64,000 bases of DNA from Candidatus Gastranaerophilales bacterium (GTDB lineage: Bacteria > Cyanobacteriota > Vampirovibrionia > Gastranaerophilales > Gastranaerophilaceae), in assembly GCA_928722015.1 (NCBI GenBank), contig CAKMWI010000004.1, positions 274,624 through 338,623 of the forward strand, written 5' to 3'. The notes beneath the pieces are model-generated. The model ran no database searches, was not told the origin of the DNA, and was given only the letters and a program-made list of their open reading frames with translations. Both the position numbers and the translations under genes were made by a program. Positions 27,394 to 36,740 of the stretch are shown here, piece by piece; within the stretch, counting starts at the first letter, position 1, and each line of letters opens with the position of its first letter.

Positions 27394-28494
27394 TTATACC
27401 TTATTTCTTTTTTGAATAAAAGGTCTTTTAACAATTTTTGCATCATGTAATTTTTCTCTTATCATAACTTGAATAATTGCATCTTGGCAAATTTCTTTGT
27501 CATTTTTAACATAGGCAAGAGCAATATTTTTTCCTGTACTTGGAGATACTCCTCCGCTTGTTATATTGCCTATTTTTTCGCCTTTAAAGTATACATCGTA
27601 TCCATGGCGGGCTATATTTTTATCCATCATTTCAAGTCCGACTAATTTTTTTGATACTCCGTTTGTCAGTTGGCTTATAATAATTTCTTTACCATTATAA
27701 TCAACTTGTTTATCTTTTGGTATTGACCAAGACAGTCCTGCTTCAATCGGGGTTGTATTTTCGTCAAGATCGTTCCCGTAAAGATGGAGTGCAGCTTCAA
27801 GTCTGAGAGTGTCTCTTGCTCCTAATCCTATAGGTTTTATACCGAATTCTTTCCCTTCTTCAAGAATTTTATCCCATAAAAATTCAGAAAATTCATTTTC
27901 CACTAAAAGTTCAAAACCATCTTCCCCTGTGTATCCTGTACGGGAGGCTAAAAGTTTGATTCCTTCAATAATTGTTGGTTTTATCGTAAATGATTTTTGT
28001 TCTTGTATTTTGTAGCCCATTTTCCGCATTAAATCAATTGCACGAGGTCCTTGTATAGCCAGTAGAGAATAATTATGTGATTGGTTATCGATTTTTACAT
28101 TCATACCGCGTTTATTACGGACCATCCAGTTTAAGTCTTCATCAATTCTTGAAGCATTACAAATAACAAGATAATATTCTATTCCTAGTTTATAAATTAT
28201 TAAATCATCAATCAAGCCGCCATTTTTATTTGGCAGTTGGCAATATACAGCTTTTTCGTATGCGAGTTTTTCTATATCTTGGGGAACAATTTTGTTTAAA
28301 AAAGCGGTCGCATCTTTTCCTGAAATAAAAACTTCACCCATGTGAGAAACATCAAATAATCCTACTGCTTCACGTACAGTTTTGTGTTCTTCAATAATGG
28401 ATGAGTATTGTACAGGCATGTGCCATCCTGCAAAGTCTACCATCTTTGCTCCCAAATTAACATGCTTGTCGTGCAAATATGTTTCTTTTACCAT
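27394..28494 (-). CDS. gcvT: Aminomethyltransferase GcvT (glycine cleavage T protein)
   Basis: 366 aa, full length. It starts with KETYLHDKHVNLGAKMVDFAGWHMPVQY and has EAVGLFDVSHMGE, the folate site Asp, RTGYTGEDGFE and PIGLGARDTLRLEAALHLYG. T protein releases ammonia and yields 5,10-methylene-THF. First gene of gcvT-gcvH-gcvPA, with a GGGGGAA ribosome binding site. A CCCC tract 30-40 nt upstream in the leader (minus strand) could pair with it. No glycine riboswitch was recognised. Confidence 0.95.
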   Translation of the reverse strand: MVKETYLHDKHVNLGAKMVDFAGWHMPVQYSSIIEEHKTVREAVGLFDVSHMGEVFISGKDATAFLNKIVPQDIEKLAYEKAVYCQLPNKNGGLIDDLIIYKLGIEYYLVICNASRIDEDLNWMVRNKRGMNVKIDNQSHNYSLLAIQGPRAIDLMRKMGYKIQEQKSFTIKPTIIEGIKLLASRTGYTGEDGFELLVENEFSEFLWDKILEEGKEFGIKPIGLGARDTLRLEAALHLYGNDLDENTTPIEAGLSWSIPKDKQVDYNGKEIIISQLTNGVSKKLVGLEMMDKNIARHGYDVYFKGEKIGNITSGGVSPSTGKNIALAYVKNDKEICQDAIIQVMIREKLHDAKIVKRPFIQKRNKV

Positions 28495-28599
28495 AATAGA
28501 ATTCCCCCATAAACTTATTTCTATTTTTTCATATTGGGGTTCATTATGTCAATAATTTATTTAGATAGATTAAATCAGTTAGTATGTTTATTTTCAATA

Positions 28600-28630
28600 C
28601 TAAACACCGAATAATATATTCGGTGTTTAG
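28600..28630 (-). terminator. Hairpin downstream of dnaJ-like gene
   Basis: Perfect 13-bp stem ctaaacaccgaat / attcggtgtttag with a 5-nt loop, between the dnaJ-like stop and gcvT. It lacks a strong T-run, so termination or mRNA 3'-end protection are both possible. Confidence 0.55.
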
Positions 28631-28654
28631 TTATATTAGAACTTTTGATTAAGA

Positions 28655-29716
28655 TTATAATAATTGTTTATATAAATCAATTTGTTTCGAGGTTAATTTT
28701 TCAGGAAGTACAATTTTGATTTTAGCATTAAGATTTCCAAAACCTCCTGATTTTTTAGGCAGACCTAAATTTTTTAGGCGTAATGTTTTTCCTGTAGATG
28801 TCATTTTCGGAATTTTAATTGAAATATTTCCATGAAGTGTTGATATTTCTTTTTGACAACCTAAAACGGCTTCTGGTGGAGTTATTTCAATTTCTTTGGT
28901 TAAATCAGAACCTTTAATTTCATATTCAGGGTCTTTTGGTGTTATTATAAGATACAAATCTCCTTTTTGCCCGTAGGCATCAGTTTTGCCTTCTCCTTTG
29001 AGTCTGATTTTTTGACCTTCTTTTATTTCTTTTGGTAATTTTACTTTTATGGATTTATTTTCATGGATTATCCCAGTACCTCCGCATGCGCTACAGTAAG
29101 TTCCACCTCCAGGACATTGTGTACATTTTCTCATATCGGTGAATTTGACAGATATTGGTGCATCTGAAAATAAATCTTTTGCTGTAACATTTAAAGTTTT
29201 TGTTTCATCAAGTTCTTCTGATTTGGAAGCTGAAGTACGTCTTGCTCGTGAAGTTTGTCTGTTATAAGTTTGTTGAGAGCCCATAGAGCCAATATCTCCA
29301 AAATCAAATCCTGAAAAGTTACTTCTGCCGCCTGCAGCTGCGCCGGCTCCCATCATGTCTCCGAATAGGGAACTGAAAAAGTCTGAAAACCCTCCCATAT
29401 CCTGTCCGTTAAAGTTAAATTGTTGATATGCGCCACCTTGACCTGTTCCAAAATTGAAATGCTCAAATCCGGGTGGAGGTGTATAATCAGCTCCTCCTTG
29501 CCAGTTTGCACCTAAGCTATCATATCTTTGTCTTTTTTGTTTATCTCCTAATACTTCGTATGCTTCGTTTATTTCTTTAAATTTCTCTTCAGCTTCTTTT
29601 GTTTTATTCACATCCGGATGAAATTTTCTTGCAAGTTTTCTGTATGCAGACTTAATTTCTGCTTCTGAGGCATCTCTTTTTATTCCAAGGGTTTCATAAT
29701 AATCTTTGTACTTCAT
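28655..29716 (-). CDS. DnaJ/CbpA-like co-chaperone with reduced zinc site
   Basis: 353 aa. J domain (1-66) with KFHPDVNK (HPD). A long Gly/Phe-rich linker (about 75-160) precedes a zinc segment with only two CxxC elements in [18 protein letters not shown], where classical DnaJ has four. Two beta-sandwich substrate-binding domains follow (about 170-345). It stimulates DnaK ATPase and delivers unfolded clients. It is therefore intermediate between type I and type II J-proteins. No dnaK or grpE is adjacent. AGGAGA ribosome binding site. Confidence 0.88.
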   Translation of the reverse strand: MKYKDYYETLGIKRDASEAEIKSAYRKLARKFHPDVNKTKEAEEKFKEINEAYEVLGDKQKRQRYDSLGANWQGGADYTPPPGFEHFNFGTGQGGAYQQFNFNGQDMGGFSDFFSSLFGDMMGAGAAAGGRSNFSGFDFGDIGSMGSQQTYNRQTSRARRTSASKSEELDETKTLNVTAKDLFSDAPISVKFTDMRKCTQCPGGGTYCSACGGTGIIHENKSIKVKLPKEIKEGQKIRLKGEGKTDAYGQKGDLYLIITPKDPEYEIKGSDLTKEIEITPPEAVLGCQKEISTLHGNISIKIPKMTSTGKTLRLKNLGLPKKSGGFGNLNAKIKIVLPEKLTSKQIDLYKQLL

Positions 29717-29796
29717 AATTAAATCTCCTACTCTAATGATAATATAAAATAGGAGAAAGTTTTTATTTTTTAATTATTTCTTAATTATATTATTGA

Positions 29797-30204
29797 CTAG
29801 ATATCCTTTAATCTTTCACTCATTTGGAGAATATCGTTTTTTATAAGTTCTATAGAGCCTGAGTTATTTAGGAAATTCAAGATAGTCTTTTTATTACCTG
29901 CTGCTAGAGGGCGTTTATTTTCAATCGTCATGGATGGATGAAGAATAGATATTTCCAAAATATGTTGAGATTTATCAGCTTCGTCTTGAGAAATATTCAT
30001 TGCTATGGATTTACAGTGAAGTTTTTTGTTTGGATTTTGAAAATGTTCATTGATTGTTCTATAAAAATGTGTATCAGAAATTTCGTATTCTGCACGTGTT
30101 TTTATTTTATTTAACAAGTTATTTAGTTGATTGTCAAAATCCACAGGTAATTTCCCTTTCAAATGATTTATTGTTTTGTGTTGTATTTTGTTAAATTTTA
30201 TCAT
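29797..30204 (-). CDS. Hypothetical small protein, 135 aa, partner of RelA/SpoT-like gene
   Basis: No family is recognised. Lys/His/Asn-rich, soluble, mixed alpha/beta (HFYRTINEHFQNPNKKLHCKS then QHILEISILHPSMTI). No signal peptide. AGAGG ribosome binding site. It follows the 479-aa RelA/SpoT-fold gene by 35 nt on the same strand, so co-transcription is likely. That position would suit an antitoxin, immunity or regulatory partner, but the sequence alone does not show this. Confidence 0.6.
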   Translation of the reverse strand: MIKFNKIQHKTINHLKGKLPVDFDNQLNNLLNKIKTRAEYEISDTHFYRTINEHFQNPNKKLHCKSIAMNISQDEADKSQHILEISILHPSMTIENKRPLAAGNKKTILNFLNNSGSIELIKNDILQMSERLKDI

Positions 30205-30239
30205 ATTTACCTCTATTAATCTATAATAAAATATTTGAA

Positions 30240-31679
30240 TTATGCTGCATATTCTATATGCGGAATAAAATTTTCCAATTTTTTTGCTTGATCTGCTTTA
30301 TCTAATTCATATAATTTTTTCATGCTTTCTTCAGATAAAACAGGGTCAAATTTTTTATCAAGTTGAGGTCTTGGAATTTTTATACCTAGTTCCGGAGCTC
30401 TGTAATAGTCATAAAATTTACTTATATATCTATCGTATTCTTCAGCATCTTCGCCTTTGAGCTTTCGTACTGTATTTTTGTATGTTTCAAGAATTTTTCC
30501 TAAAGTGTTTTTACCTTTTGTAGAATCATATTTAAAGTGCTCATATTCTCCAAATTGTCCGGAGCCTCTTACTTGGATTTCTGCAAGTGTTCCATCACTA
30601 AGTTTGACATTTATTTGCCCTGTTGTATAGCCGGATGGTTTGATAGCTTCTTTTGCTGATTTGGAGAGTCCTTCAAGGCCATATTTTGCTAAGTCGATAT
30701 TTTCAGAACAGGTTATAATATCAAATCTTTCTCCGGTAGCTAGTTGTAATCGTTCAAATTGTCTTATTTGATTGTCAGAAAAATATGCAATACCATTAAC
30801 ACCTTTATAATTATTCACTTCAGTCATTCTGAGAGGTTTTATATTTGGGTTTGTTTTTAATTCATACAGTAAATCTTTTCTGATTCCGGCTTGTTCAAGT
30901 TGTTCAAAGGTAGTTACTTTTCTATTTAGTGCATCTTTTAGTCCTGACAACATGAATTTTTTAAATGCAGGTTCTGAATGTCTTTCCGCAAGAGCTGTTT
31001 TTATTGGTTTTGCCAATTTTTCTGCTGTTATACGTTCTGTTTCCGTTAATTTCTCATTATTAAACAACCTTTGTACAAGGTTTTTTTCAGAAGCGCTAAG
31101 AGCTTTGCCTTCTATTTTGATATTGTTAATAGTTTCTGTTACATCTTTAGGTGTTAAATCTTTCAAATGTATTCTGCCGCCAATAGCATCTTGAATAATT
31201 TGAGTTGCATCGTTGTCTGTTTTTATTGTTTTATTACCTTTTATTGTCATTCTTTCAAGTTTTGAAAATATGGAATTGGCTCCTTTTGCGCGTACAGAAA
31301 TATCAAAACCATCAAAAATTTCTTTTATTTCTTTTGTTGCAGATGTTTCTGCCGCTTTGTATTTTTGTGCTAATCTTACTGATACATTACCAAGTTCTCC
31401 GAGTTGTATTACGTCTTTACTTTTTAGTAAATCTGCTGTGATTGGAATTGCAGGATTAGTTAGATGTAATGTCTCAGGGCGAATTGGCATTGTAATATCA
31501 GGTTTTACCCGATATTGAACAACTCCGCTTGTATTTAGCATGGTTTGTTCATTTTTTGCTCCAAAGCTGAGTAATGTTGAATTTCCCTTTGCTGCTATTT
31601 TGGATGCCGGTTTGTATATTAATTCCTCGCTGCGCAATATGTTTTTGGCAGCTTTAAATATTTTTGGTGCAAGAACCAT
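30240..31679 (-). CDS. RelA/SpoT-fold nucleotidyltransferase-like protein with a large insertion
   Basis: 479 aa. Synthetase-fold signatures can be read in order: VRAKGANSIFSKLERM (129-144, the R-K-x-x-x-S-I-x-x-K block), DAIGGRI (164-170), then after about 180 helical residues KPSGYTTGQINVKL, LAEIQVR (366-371) and GEYEHFKY (378-384). The His usually following GYxS is absent, and the EIQVR motif is not followed by T. The N-terminus has LLSFGAKN, the short motif recurring in this lineage. No HD, TGS or ACT domains. It could make an alarmone or be a pyrophosphokinase-type toxin. Family moderately sure, function unknown. Confidence 0.65.
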   Translation of the reverse strand: MVLAPKIFKAAKNILRSEELIYKPASKIAAKGNSTLLSFGAKNEQTMLNTSGVVQYRVKPDITMPIRPETLHLTNPAIPITADLLKSKDVIQLGELGNVSVRLAQKYKAAETSATKEIKEIFDGFDISVRAKGANSIFSKLERMTIKGNKTIKTDNDATQIIQDAIGGRIHLKDLTPKDVTETINNIKIEGKALSASEKNLVQRLFNNEKLTETERITAEKLAKPIKTALAERHSEPAFKKFMLSGLKDALNRKVTTFEQLEQAGIRKDLLYELKTNPNIKPLRMTEVNNYKGVNGIAYFSDNQIRQFERLQLATGERFDIITCSENIDLAKYGLEGLSKSAKEAIKPSGYTTGQINVKLSDGTLAEIQVRGSGQFGEYEHFKYDSTKGKNTLGKILETYKNTVRKLKGEDAEEYDRYISKFYDYYRAPELGIKIPRPQLDKKFDPVLSEESMKKLYELDKADQAKKLENFIPHIEYAA

Positions 31680-31750
31680 TATTTCTCCTAATTATTTATC
31701 CCCTATTCTTATATAAAAAATTTTTGATTATAAAAATTGCTTGATTGAAA

Positions 31751-31780
31751 AAAAGATATTACAAAACTGTAATATCTTTT
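31751..31780 (-). terminator. Rho-independent terminator of winged-helix gene
   Basis: A perfect 13-bp stem aaaagatattaca / tgtaatatctttt with a 4-nt loop; A- and T-runs on both sides make it work in either direction. Confidence 0.85.
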
Positions 31781-31810
31781 TTTATTTATATTGTATGTGT
31801 AAATTGGTTA

Positions 31811-32035
31811 TTATCTTAAGCTAACTTTTACAGCAGGTCCTTTTTGTTCGATTTCAACTTTATGTTCTCTAGCTAACCAGCCAAGACCTAAATCTGCAAA
31901 ATTTCCTTTAAGGTCTAATTCTTTTTTCATTTTTGCAAAAGAAGTAGTTCCGTTTTGGCTTAAATAATTGTAGATTTCTCCAGCTGCAAACCCGATTTGT
32001 TCTTCCTGTGATAAAGTTACTTTTTTTGTTGCCAT
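31811..32035 (-). CDS. Winged-helix domain protein (DUF2582-like)
   Basis: 74 aa. GFAAGEIYNYLSQNG, FAKMKKELDL and LGLGWLAREHKVEI match the small winged-helix family often annotated DUF2582. Such proteins probably bind DNA, but their role is not known. The frame is open to 32071. The GGAGGAAAG ribosome binding site 5 nt before the ATG at 32035 fixes the start as MATKKVTL. Monocistronic with its own terminator, facing a divergent helicase gene. Confidence 0.85.
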   Translation of the reverse strand: MATKKVTLSQEEQIGFAAGEIYNYLSQNGTTSFAKMKKELDLKGNFADLGLGWLAREHKVEIEQKGPAVKVSLR

Positions 32036-32177
32036 GATTCTTTCCTCCATAAATGATTGTTCATATAACACTTTTTCGATAGTTCAATAATAAAGTATTC
32101 TCAAATTTTAAACATCATTTTAACAATGTAGTTTTGAGCGAATTTTATGCTAAAATACATTATAAGGAGTATTGATT

Positions 32178-35100
32178 TTGCTGATTGACAGTACCATAGC
32201 GTCTAATAAAACTAGTTTTTTAGTTGATAAATATGTAGAGTTGGTTAATAATGGGGTTCCTGCTTCTGCGATACTTGTTATAGTGCAAAATTCTACGTTA
32301 AAGAATCAATTTCAGGATAAAGTATTGGAAAATCTTAATGTTAACTTTATCGAAAAACCTAAGATATATTCTTTTTTTTCACTTGTGTATAATACTGTTT
32401 CTGATAATTGGGCGTTTTTGGAAGATAGAAATATTTTTGACAATCCGGTAATTCTGCCAAATCTTACAGGTTTGGAGGTATCTCAATTCCTATTAAAAGA
32501 TATATTAAAGGAAGTTCAGTTTAGGGGTTATAATTCACGAATGTCATTACTTCATCAAATTTTTAGAAGGTATTCTTTGATTGTTCAAAATAACCTTACA
32601 CAAAAGGAAGTTGATGAGCGTGCAGAAATTTTGAAAGAAGGTTTTTCGGATGAAGCCTCTCTTGCTATAAAAAGGTTGTTACGAAAAACTTTGGAACTTC
32701 GAGATTTTGATTATTTAAGACAATGTTTAATGTTTAATTTCATTTATAAAAATACGGATTATTTTAAGGATATTAAATATTTAATTGTTGACGATGCGGA
32801 TGAGTGTGCACCTATATGTATTGACTTTATAGAATTCTTGTCTAATCAACTTGAAGATTTTTATATTACAATAGATCCACTTGGCTCTTCCAGATGTGGC
32901 TATTTAAGTGCTGATAAAAATAATTTTGAAAAATTAAAACATATTTTTTCTCCAGAAATAATGAAAATTAATTCAGAGACAGTTCTTTTACAGGATGCTC
33001 AAAATTTATATAAAAATATATATTCGGAAGAACATAATGTTTTGGATAATTTTTCTTATGAGACTTTTGTAAAACGCTCATCTATGGTTGATGCTGCTAT
33101 AAAAAAGGTCAAAAGTTTATTAAATAAGAAGATAAAGCCTTCAGAGATTGTAATTATCTCTCCTGTAATTGATGATATGCTCAAATTTACATTAAAAGAA
33201 AATTTTCAGTCCAGTATAAAATTATGTTATCTTTCAGGTAGTGAGAAACTTATTCAAAATCGATTAGTTCTTGCAGCTATAACGATACTAAAGCTTAATA
33301 CAAAATTAAAAGATACATTATCCGAGTTTGATATAAGAGTTATTCTTTCTGAATTTTTGTATATCCCATTAAAATATTGTGAAGAAATTTTGTCTGCGTT
33401 TCATGTTGATAAAGTTCTGATTCCATATACGTTTTCTGATGCAGCATATTCTGAAAAGTACAACATGTTTTTAAAGCTTGTTGATAGTTTAGCAACATCT
33501 GATAAAAAAATTTCTGAGCAAATTATTGAAATTTATGAAAATTTATTTTCGTTTTCTAATTTTAATAAAGCTGAAATTAATAAATTTAATTTTTTTGTCA
33601 AACAAATAATTGATTTTGAAAATGTTTTTGGAAATACTTTTAATTCTCGCAAAGTTGATATAATTTTACAGATAGAAAATTCAATTATTGCAGAAAATCC
33701 ATATTCGGTATTAGATATTGGAGAAAATGATTTAATTATTTCAACACCTCAAAAAATTATAGATAATCAGATAAAGACCAGATATCAGATTTGGCTTGAT
33801 ATTTCAAATTCTGAGTGGATAAAATCGGATACAGGTCCGCTATATAATGCTTGGGTATTTCAAAAAGATTGGAGTAAACCAACTTATACTATTGATGATA
33901 ATATCAGTTTATCCAGAGATAAAAATGCAAGAGTTTTGCGAAAGTTGGTTTTGTGTTCAAAAAACAAAGTATTTTGTTATTCCAGTTTATTTGATTCTAA
34001 CGGTGTAGAAAATTATGGAGCAATAGAAAACTATATAAATGTTCATTCTGAAGATATACAAACTCCAGATTCTGATTCAAAATTTTATATAATTCCTCGT
34101 CCTGATCAGAAACCGGTACTTGATTATATAAATGGCTATATGGGGATATCTGCGGTTCCTGGTGCAGGAAAAACAACGATTTTACTTGCATTAATTATTA
34201 AATTACTTGAGCGGGGGGTAGACCCGGATAGAATTTTTGTGCTTACTTATATGGATTCTGCTGCTCGTAATTTTCGGGAAAGGATTAAAAATGTTCGAAA
34301 AAATTCGTCTAAACTTCCAAATATTAGCACTATTCATGGGTTAGCTTTAAGGATTTTAAAAGAAAATGGTAATTATGAAAAACTGGGGTTAGCTTCTGAT
34401 TTTGAAATTTGTGATGACTCTCAAAGATTGAGAATTTTAAGGGAAATATCATCTAAGCTTCATCTGGAACAAAAAACAGCTGAAGAGTTTGATCGTGCGG
34501 TTTCTGTTTTTAAAATGGGGGCAGGTGTATTTAGTAATGAATTGACAGATAAAAAGCTGAAAAATTTTAAGTTATTTTATTCTCTTTATCAAGAAAATTT
34601 GAAAGAATTTAATTTGATAGATTACGATGATATGTTGACAGGTTCTGTAAAAATTTTGAAAGAAAATCCTGATATTTTAAAACATTATCAGGAAATTTGC
34701 GAGTATATAATTGAAGATGAAGCTCAAGATTCTTCTTCTATTCAACAAGAATTGATATCTCTTTTATCAGGTAAACACAAAAATGTCATCAGATGCGGCG
34801 ATGTTAATCAATCTATTACTTCAACTTTCTCAAATGCTGATGTAGAAGGCTTCAGGCGCTTTATAACAGAAAATTATAATGTTAGTATGAATTGTTCTCA
34901 ACGCTGTGCTCAAGGGGTATGGGAATGTGCGAATAAGTTGGTTTCTATGTCTTTAGAGCAAGAAGATAGTAAAAATTCTTTTTTTAAATTGTTTATGCAG
35001 CCTGTAGAGGGTAAAAATCCAAAATCTTCCAATGCAGTTGAGGCAGAAATCTTTGAAACCCAATTGGATGAAAAAAATTATGTACTAAAATTGATTAAAA

Positions 35101-36095
35101 ATACACTAACTAAGCATCCTGATTATACTGTTGGTATTTTACTCAGAAATAATTATCAGGTTGCATCCTGGCAAAATTTGATTGAAAATAGCGGATTAAA
35201 AGTAATTACAAGAAATCAGTGCTTAGAACAAAAATCGATTTTTAAAGCTATTTTTGCAGTTATGAAAATTATCCTCAATCCTTTTGATAATAATAATTTG
35301 AGTATTAATTATGAAGTTCTTTCTGAATTAGGTATATATAAAAGGGGATTAGGTGATGAAATAAAAAACTATGAAAATGCATTTATAAAAATAAATGCGG
35401 ATAATTTTGATAATCAAAGTTTGGAACAATTTTATTGGGATATTAATTATTGGATTTCTTTATGCTATTTATCCCCGAATGAGCTGGTCGTAAAAATTGC
35501 ATCTTCTCTAAATATATTTAAAAGTGAGATTGAAAAATCTAATATTTATCTTATTTCTACTCTGGTAAAACGTATATGTATTAAAAATAATTCGTTAGAA
35601 TATGTGGTAGCCAGATTGTCTGAACTTTCCAAAAAGCCTAACTTAAGCGGTTTTAAATTCTTTTCGGAAGAAGATGAGGATGATAAAACCTCTTTGCAGG
35701 GCAAAGTTCAAATTATGACAATGCATAAATCTAAAGGTGATGAATTTAATTTGGTATTTCTTCCTGAAATGTCAGAAAGAAATCTTCCTTTGTCAATATC
35801 TTCAATTAATCTTAAATCTGCAGATTTTATAGAAACAGTAAAATCATTTAATCCTGAATATAAGAAGTTGTCAGAATATGAGCTAAAACAAGAAATTCTG
35901 TCTGAGAATTTAAGACTTTTATATGTTGCGATAACCAGAGCTAAAAATAAATTAGTGATAACGACATCTTCTAAATCTAAAACGAGGTATGGTAAAGAAC
36001 AGCAGAATAAACCAAGTGTAATTTTTGAAAACCTTTTTGATGTGAATGCGTTGCATAATAGAAATATCGAGGCAGGTGTTATATATGATAAATAG
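32178..36095 (+). CDS. Fused AddAB/UvrD-type helicase: inactive N-terminal plus active SF1 module
   Basis: About 1305 aa. The N-terminal half (1-630) has the shape of an SF1/AddB helicase with dead motifs: LIDSTIASNKTSF in the Walker A position and YLIVDDADE for Walker B. The C-terminal half is an intact UvrD-like motor: SAVPGAGKTT (about 658-668), STIHGLALRIL, YIIEDEAQDSS, CGDVNQSIT, MTMHKSKGDEF and LLYVAITRAKNKL. The nuclease gene follows with an 11-nt overlap. The pair resembles AddAB/AdnAB, which resects double-strand breaks for RecA, with an unusual domain split. TTG at 32172 is 2 nt from aaggag; TTG at 32178 (8 nt) is the better start. Confidence 0.8.
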   Translation: MLIDSTIASNKTSFLVDKYVELVNNGVPASAILVIVQNSTLKNQFQDKVLENLNVNFIEKPKIYSFFSLVYNTVSDNWAFLEDRNIFDNPVILPNLTGLEVSQFLLKDILKEVQFRGYNSRMSLLHQIFRRYSLIVQNNLTQKEVDERAEILKEGFSDEASLAIKRLLRKTLELRDFDYLRQCLMFNFIYKNTDYFKDIKYLIVDDADECAPICIDFIEFLSNQLEDFYITIDPLGSSRCGYLSADKNNFEKLKHIFSPEIMKINSETVLLQDAQNLYKNIYSEEHNVLDNFSYETFVKRSSMVDAAIKKVKSLLNKKIKPSEIVIISPVIDDMLKFTLKENFQSSIKLCYLSGSEKLIQNRLVLAAITILKLNTKLKDTLSEFDIRVILSEFLYIPLKYCEEILSAFHVDKVLIPYTFSDAAYSEKYNMFLKLVDSLATSDKKISEQIIEIYENLFSFSNFNKAEINKFNFFVKQIIDFENVFGNTFNSRKVDIILQIENSIIAENPYSVLDIGENDLIISTPQKIIDNQIKTRYQIWLDISNSEWIKSDTGPLYNAWVFQKDWSKPTYTIDDNISLSRDKNARVLRKLVLCSKNKVFCYSSLFDSNGVENYGAIENYINVHSEDIQTPDSDSKFYIIPRPDQKPVLDYINGYMGISAVPGAGKTTILLALIIKLLERGVDPDRIFVLTYMDSAARNFRERIKNVRKNSSKLPNISTIHGLALRILKENGNYEKLGLASDFEICDDSQRLRILREISSKLHLEQKTAEEFDRAVSVFKMGAGVFSNELTDKKLKNFKLFYSLYQENLKEFNLIDYDDMLTGSVKILKENPDILKHYQEICEYIIEDEAQDSSSIQQELISLLSGKHKNVIRCGDVNQSITSTFSNADVEGFRRFITENYNVSMNCSQRCAQGVWECANKLVSMSLEQEDSKNSFFKLFMQPVEGKNPKSSNAVEAEIFETQLDEKNYVLKLIKNTLTKHPDYTVGILLRNNYQVASWQNLIENSGLKVITRNQCLEQKSIFKAIFAVMKIILNPFDNNNLSINYEVLSELGIYKRGLGDEIKNYENAFIKINADNFDNQSLEQFYWDINYWISLCYLSPNELVVKIASSLNIFKSEIEKSNIYLISTLVKRICIKNNSLEYVVARLSELSKKPNLSGFKFFSEEDEDDKTSLQGKVQIMTMHKSKGDEFNLVFLPEMSERNLPLSISSINLKSADFIETVKSFNPEYKKLSEYELKQEILSENLRLLYVAITRAKNKLVITTSSKSKTRYGKEQQNKPSVIFENLFDVNALHNRNIEAGVIYDK

Positions 36096-36726
36096 TTTTT
36101 CTCCAAATATGTTAAAAACATATAAAACTTGTCCTAAAAAGTTTTTTTACCAATATATAGAAAAAGTTAGTGTCCCTGTTTCTCAAAAAACTTTTGATAA
36201 AGGGAAGAAAATCCATGCCCTGGCAAATTATTTTTTGCAAGGTATAAACATTTCACGTATAGAAACAGCGTTGTCTGAGGAAGAATTATATATTTGGCAT
36301 CTGTTATTAGATAATCCGTTTTATAAGAAAGATTGTCTGAAATCTGAATTTCCTGTAATGTCAAAATTTGGAAACTATTGGGTTGGAGGCAGGTTAGATG
36401 CTATTGTTTATGATATTGAAAAGTATTATATTTTAGATTATAAAACCGGTTCAATCCCTAAAAATCCGGAATTTGATTATCAAACTATGATTTATTTATT
36501 ATGTGTGGACAGATTTCTCAAAAATTATGAGAGCTTATCTTTTGTATATATTAATCTTCGTAATAAACAAAACTATGTGATTGAATTTAATGAAGAATTA
36601 AGATGTAAATATGAACAAAAAATTCTTGACATATGTAATATGATATCATCTGATGGTTTATATTTACCAAATAATGAAAGTTGTAAATATTGTGAATTTT
36701 TCAAAATTTGCGAGTTTCATCAATAA
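36085..36726 (+). CDS. PD-(D/E)XK nuclease with Fe-S cysteines (RecB/AddB/Cas4 type)
   Basis: 213 aa. SPNMLKTYKTCPKKFFYQYIEKV (entry motif with Cys16), a conserved His in GKKIHALANYFL, VGGRLDAIVYD (metal Asp), ILDYKTG (D-x-K) and QTMIYLLC (motif III QxxxY-like). It ends with SCKYCEFFKICEFHQ, giving Cys200, Cys203 and Cys209, which with Cys16 form the four ligands of an AddB/Cas4-type [4Fe-4S] cluster. It should degrade DNA ends with the fused helicase upstream. ATG at 36085 lies inside the helicase end (11-nt overlap). An upstream in-frame ATG (36046) is less likely. No CRISPR genes nearby, so Cas4 is excluded. Confidence 0.85.
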   Translation: MINSFSPNMLKTYKTCPKKFFYQYIEKVSVPVSQKTFDKGKKIHALANYFLQGINISRIETALSEEELYIWHLLLDNPFYKKDCLKSEFPVMSKFGNYWVGGRLDAIVYDIEKYYILDYKTGSIPKNPEFDYQTMIYLLCVDRFLKNYESLSFVYINLRNKQNYVIEFNEELRCKYEQKILDICNMISSDGLYLPNNESCKYCEFFKICEFHQ

Positions 36727-36740
36727 AGCTTATTATTTTT

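Noticed and set aside
28495..28600. Possible glycine riboswitch upstream of gcvT
   Set aside because: The leader is about 100 nt and AT-rich, with no GGA-rich glycine aptamer core; only a CCCC/GGGG pairing near the ribosome binding site is visible.
36085..36726. CRISPR-associated Cas4
   Set aside because: No cas1/cas2 or repeats in the window; overlap with the helicase gene points to AddB-type function.
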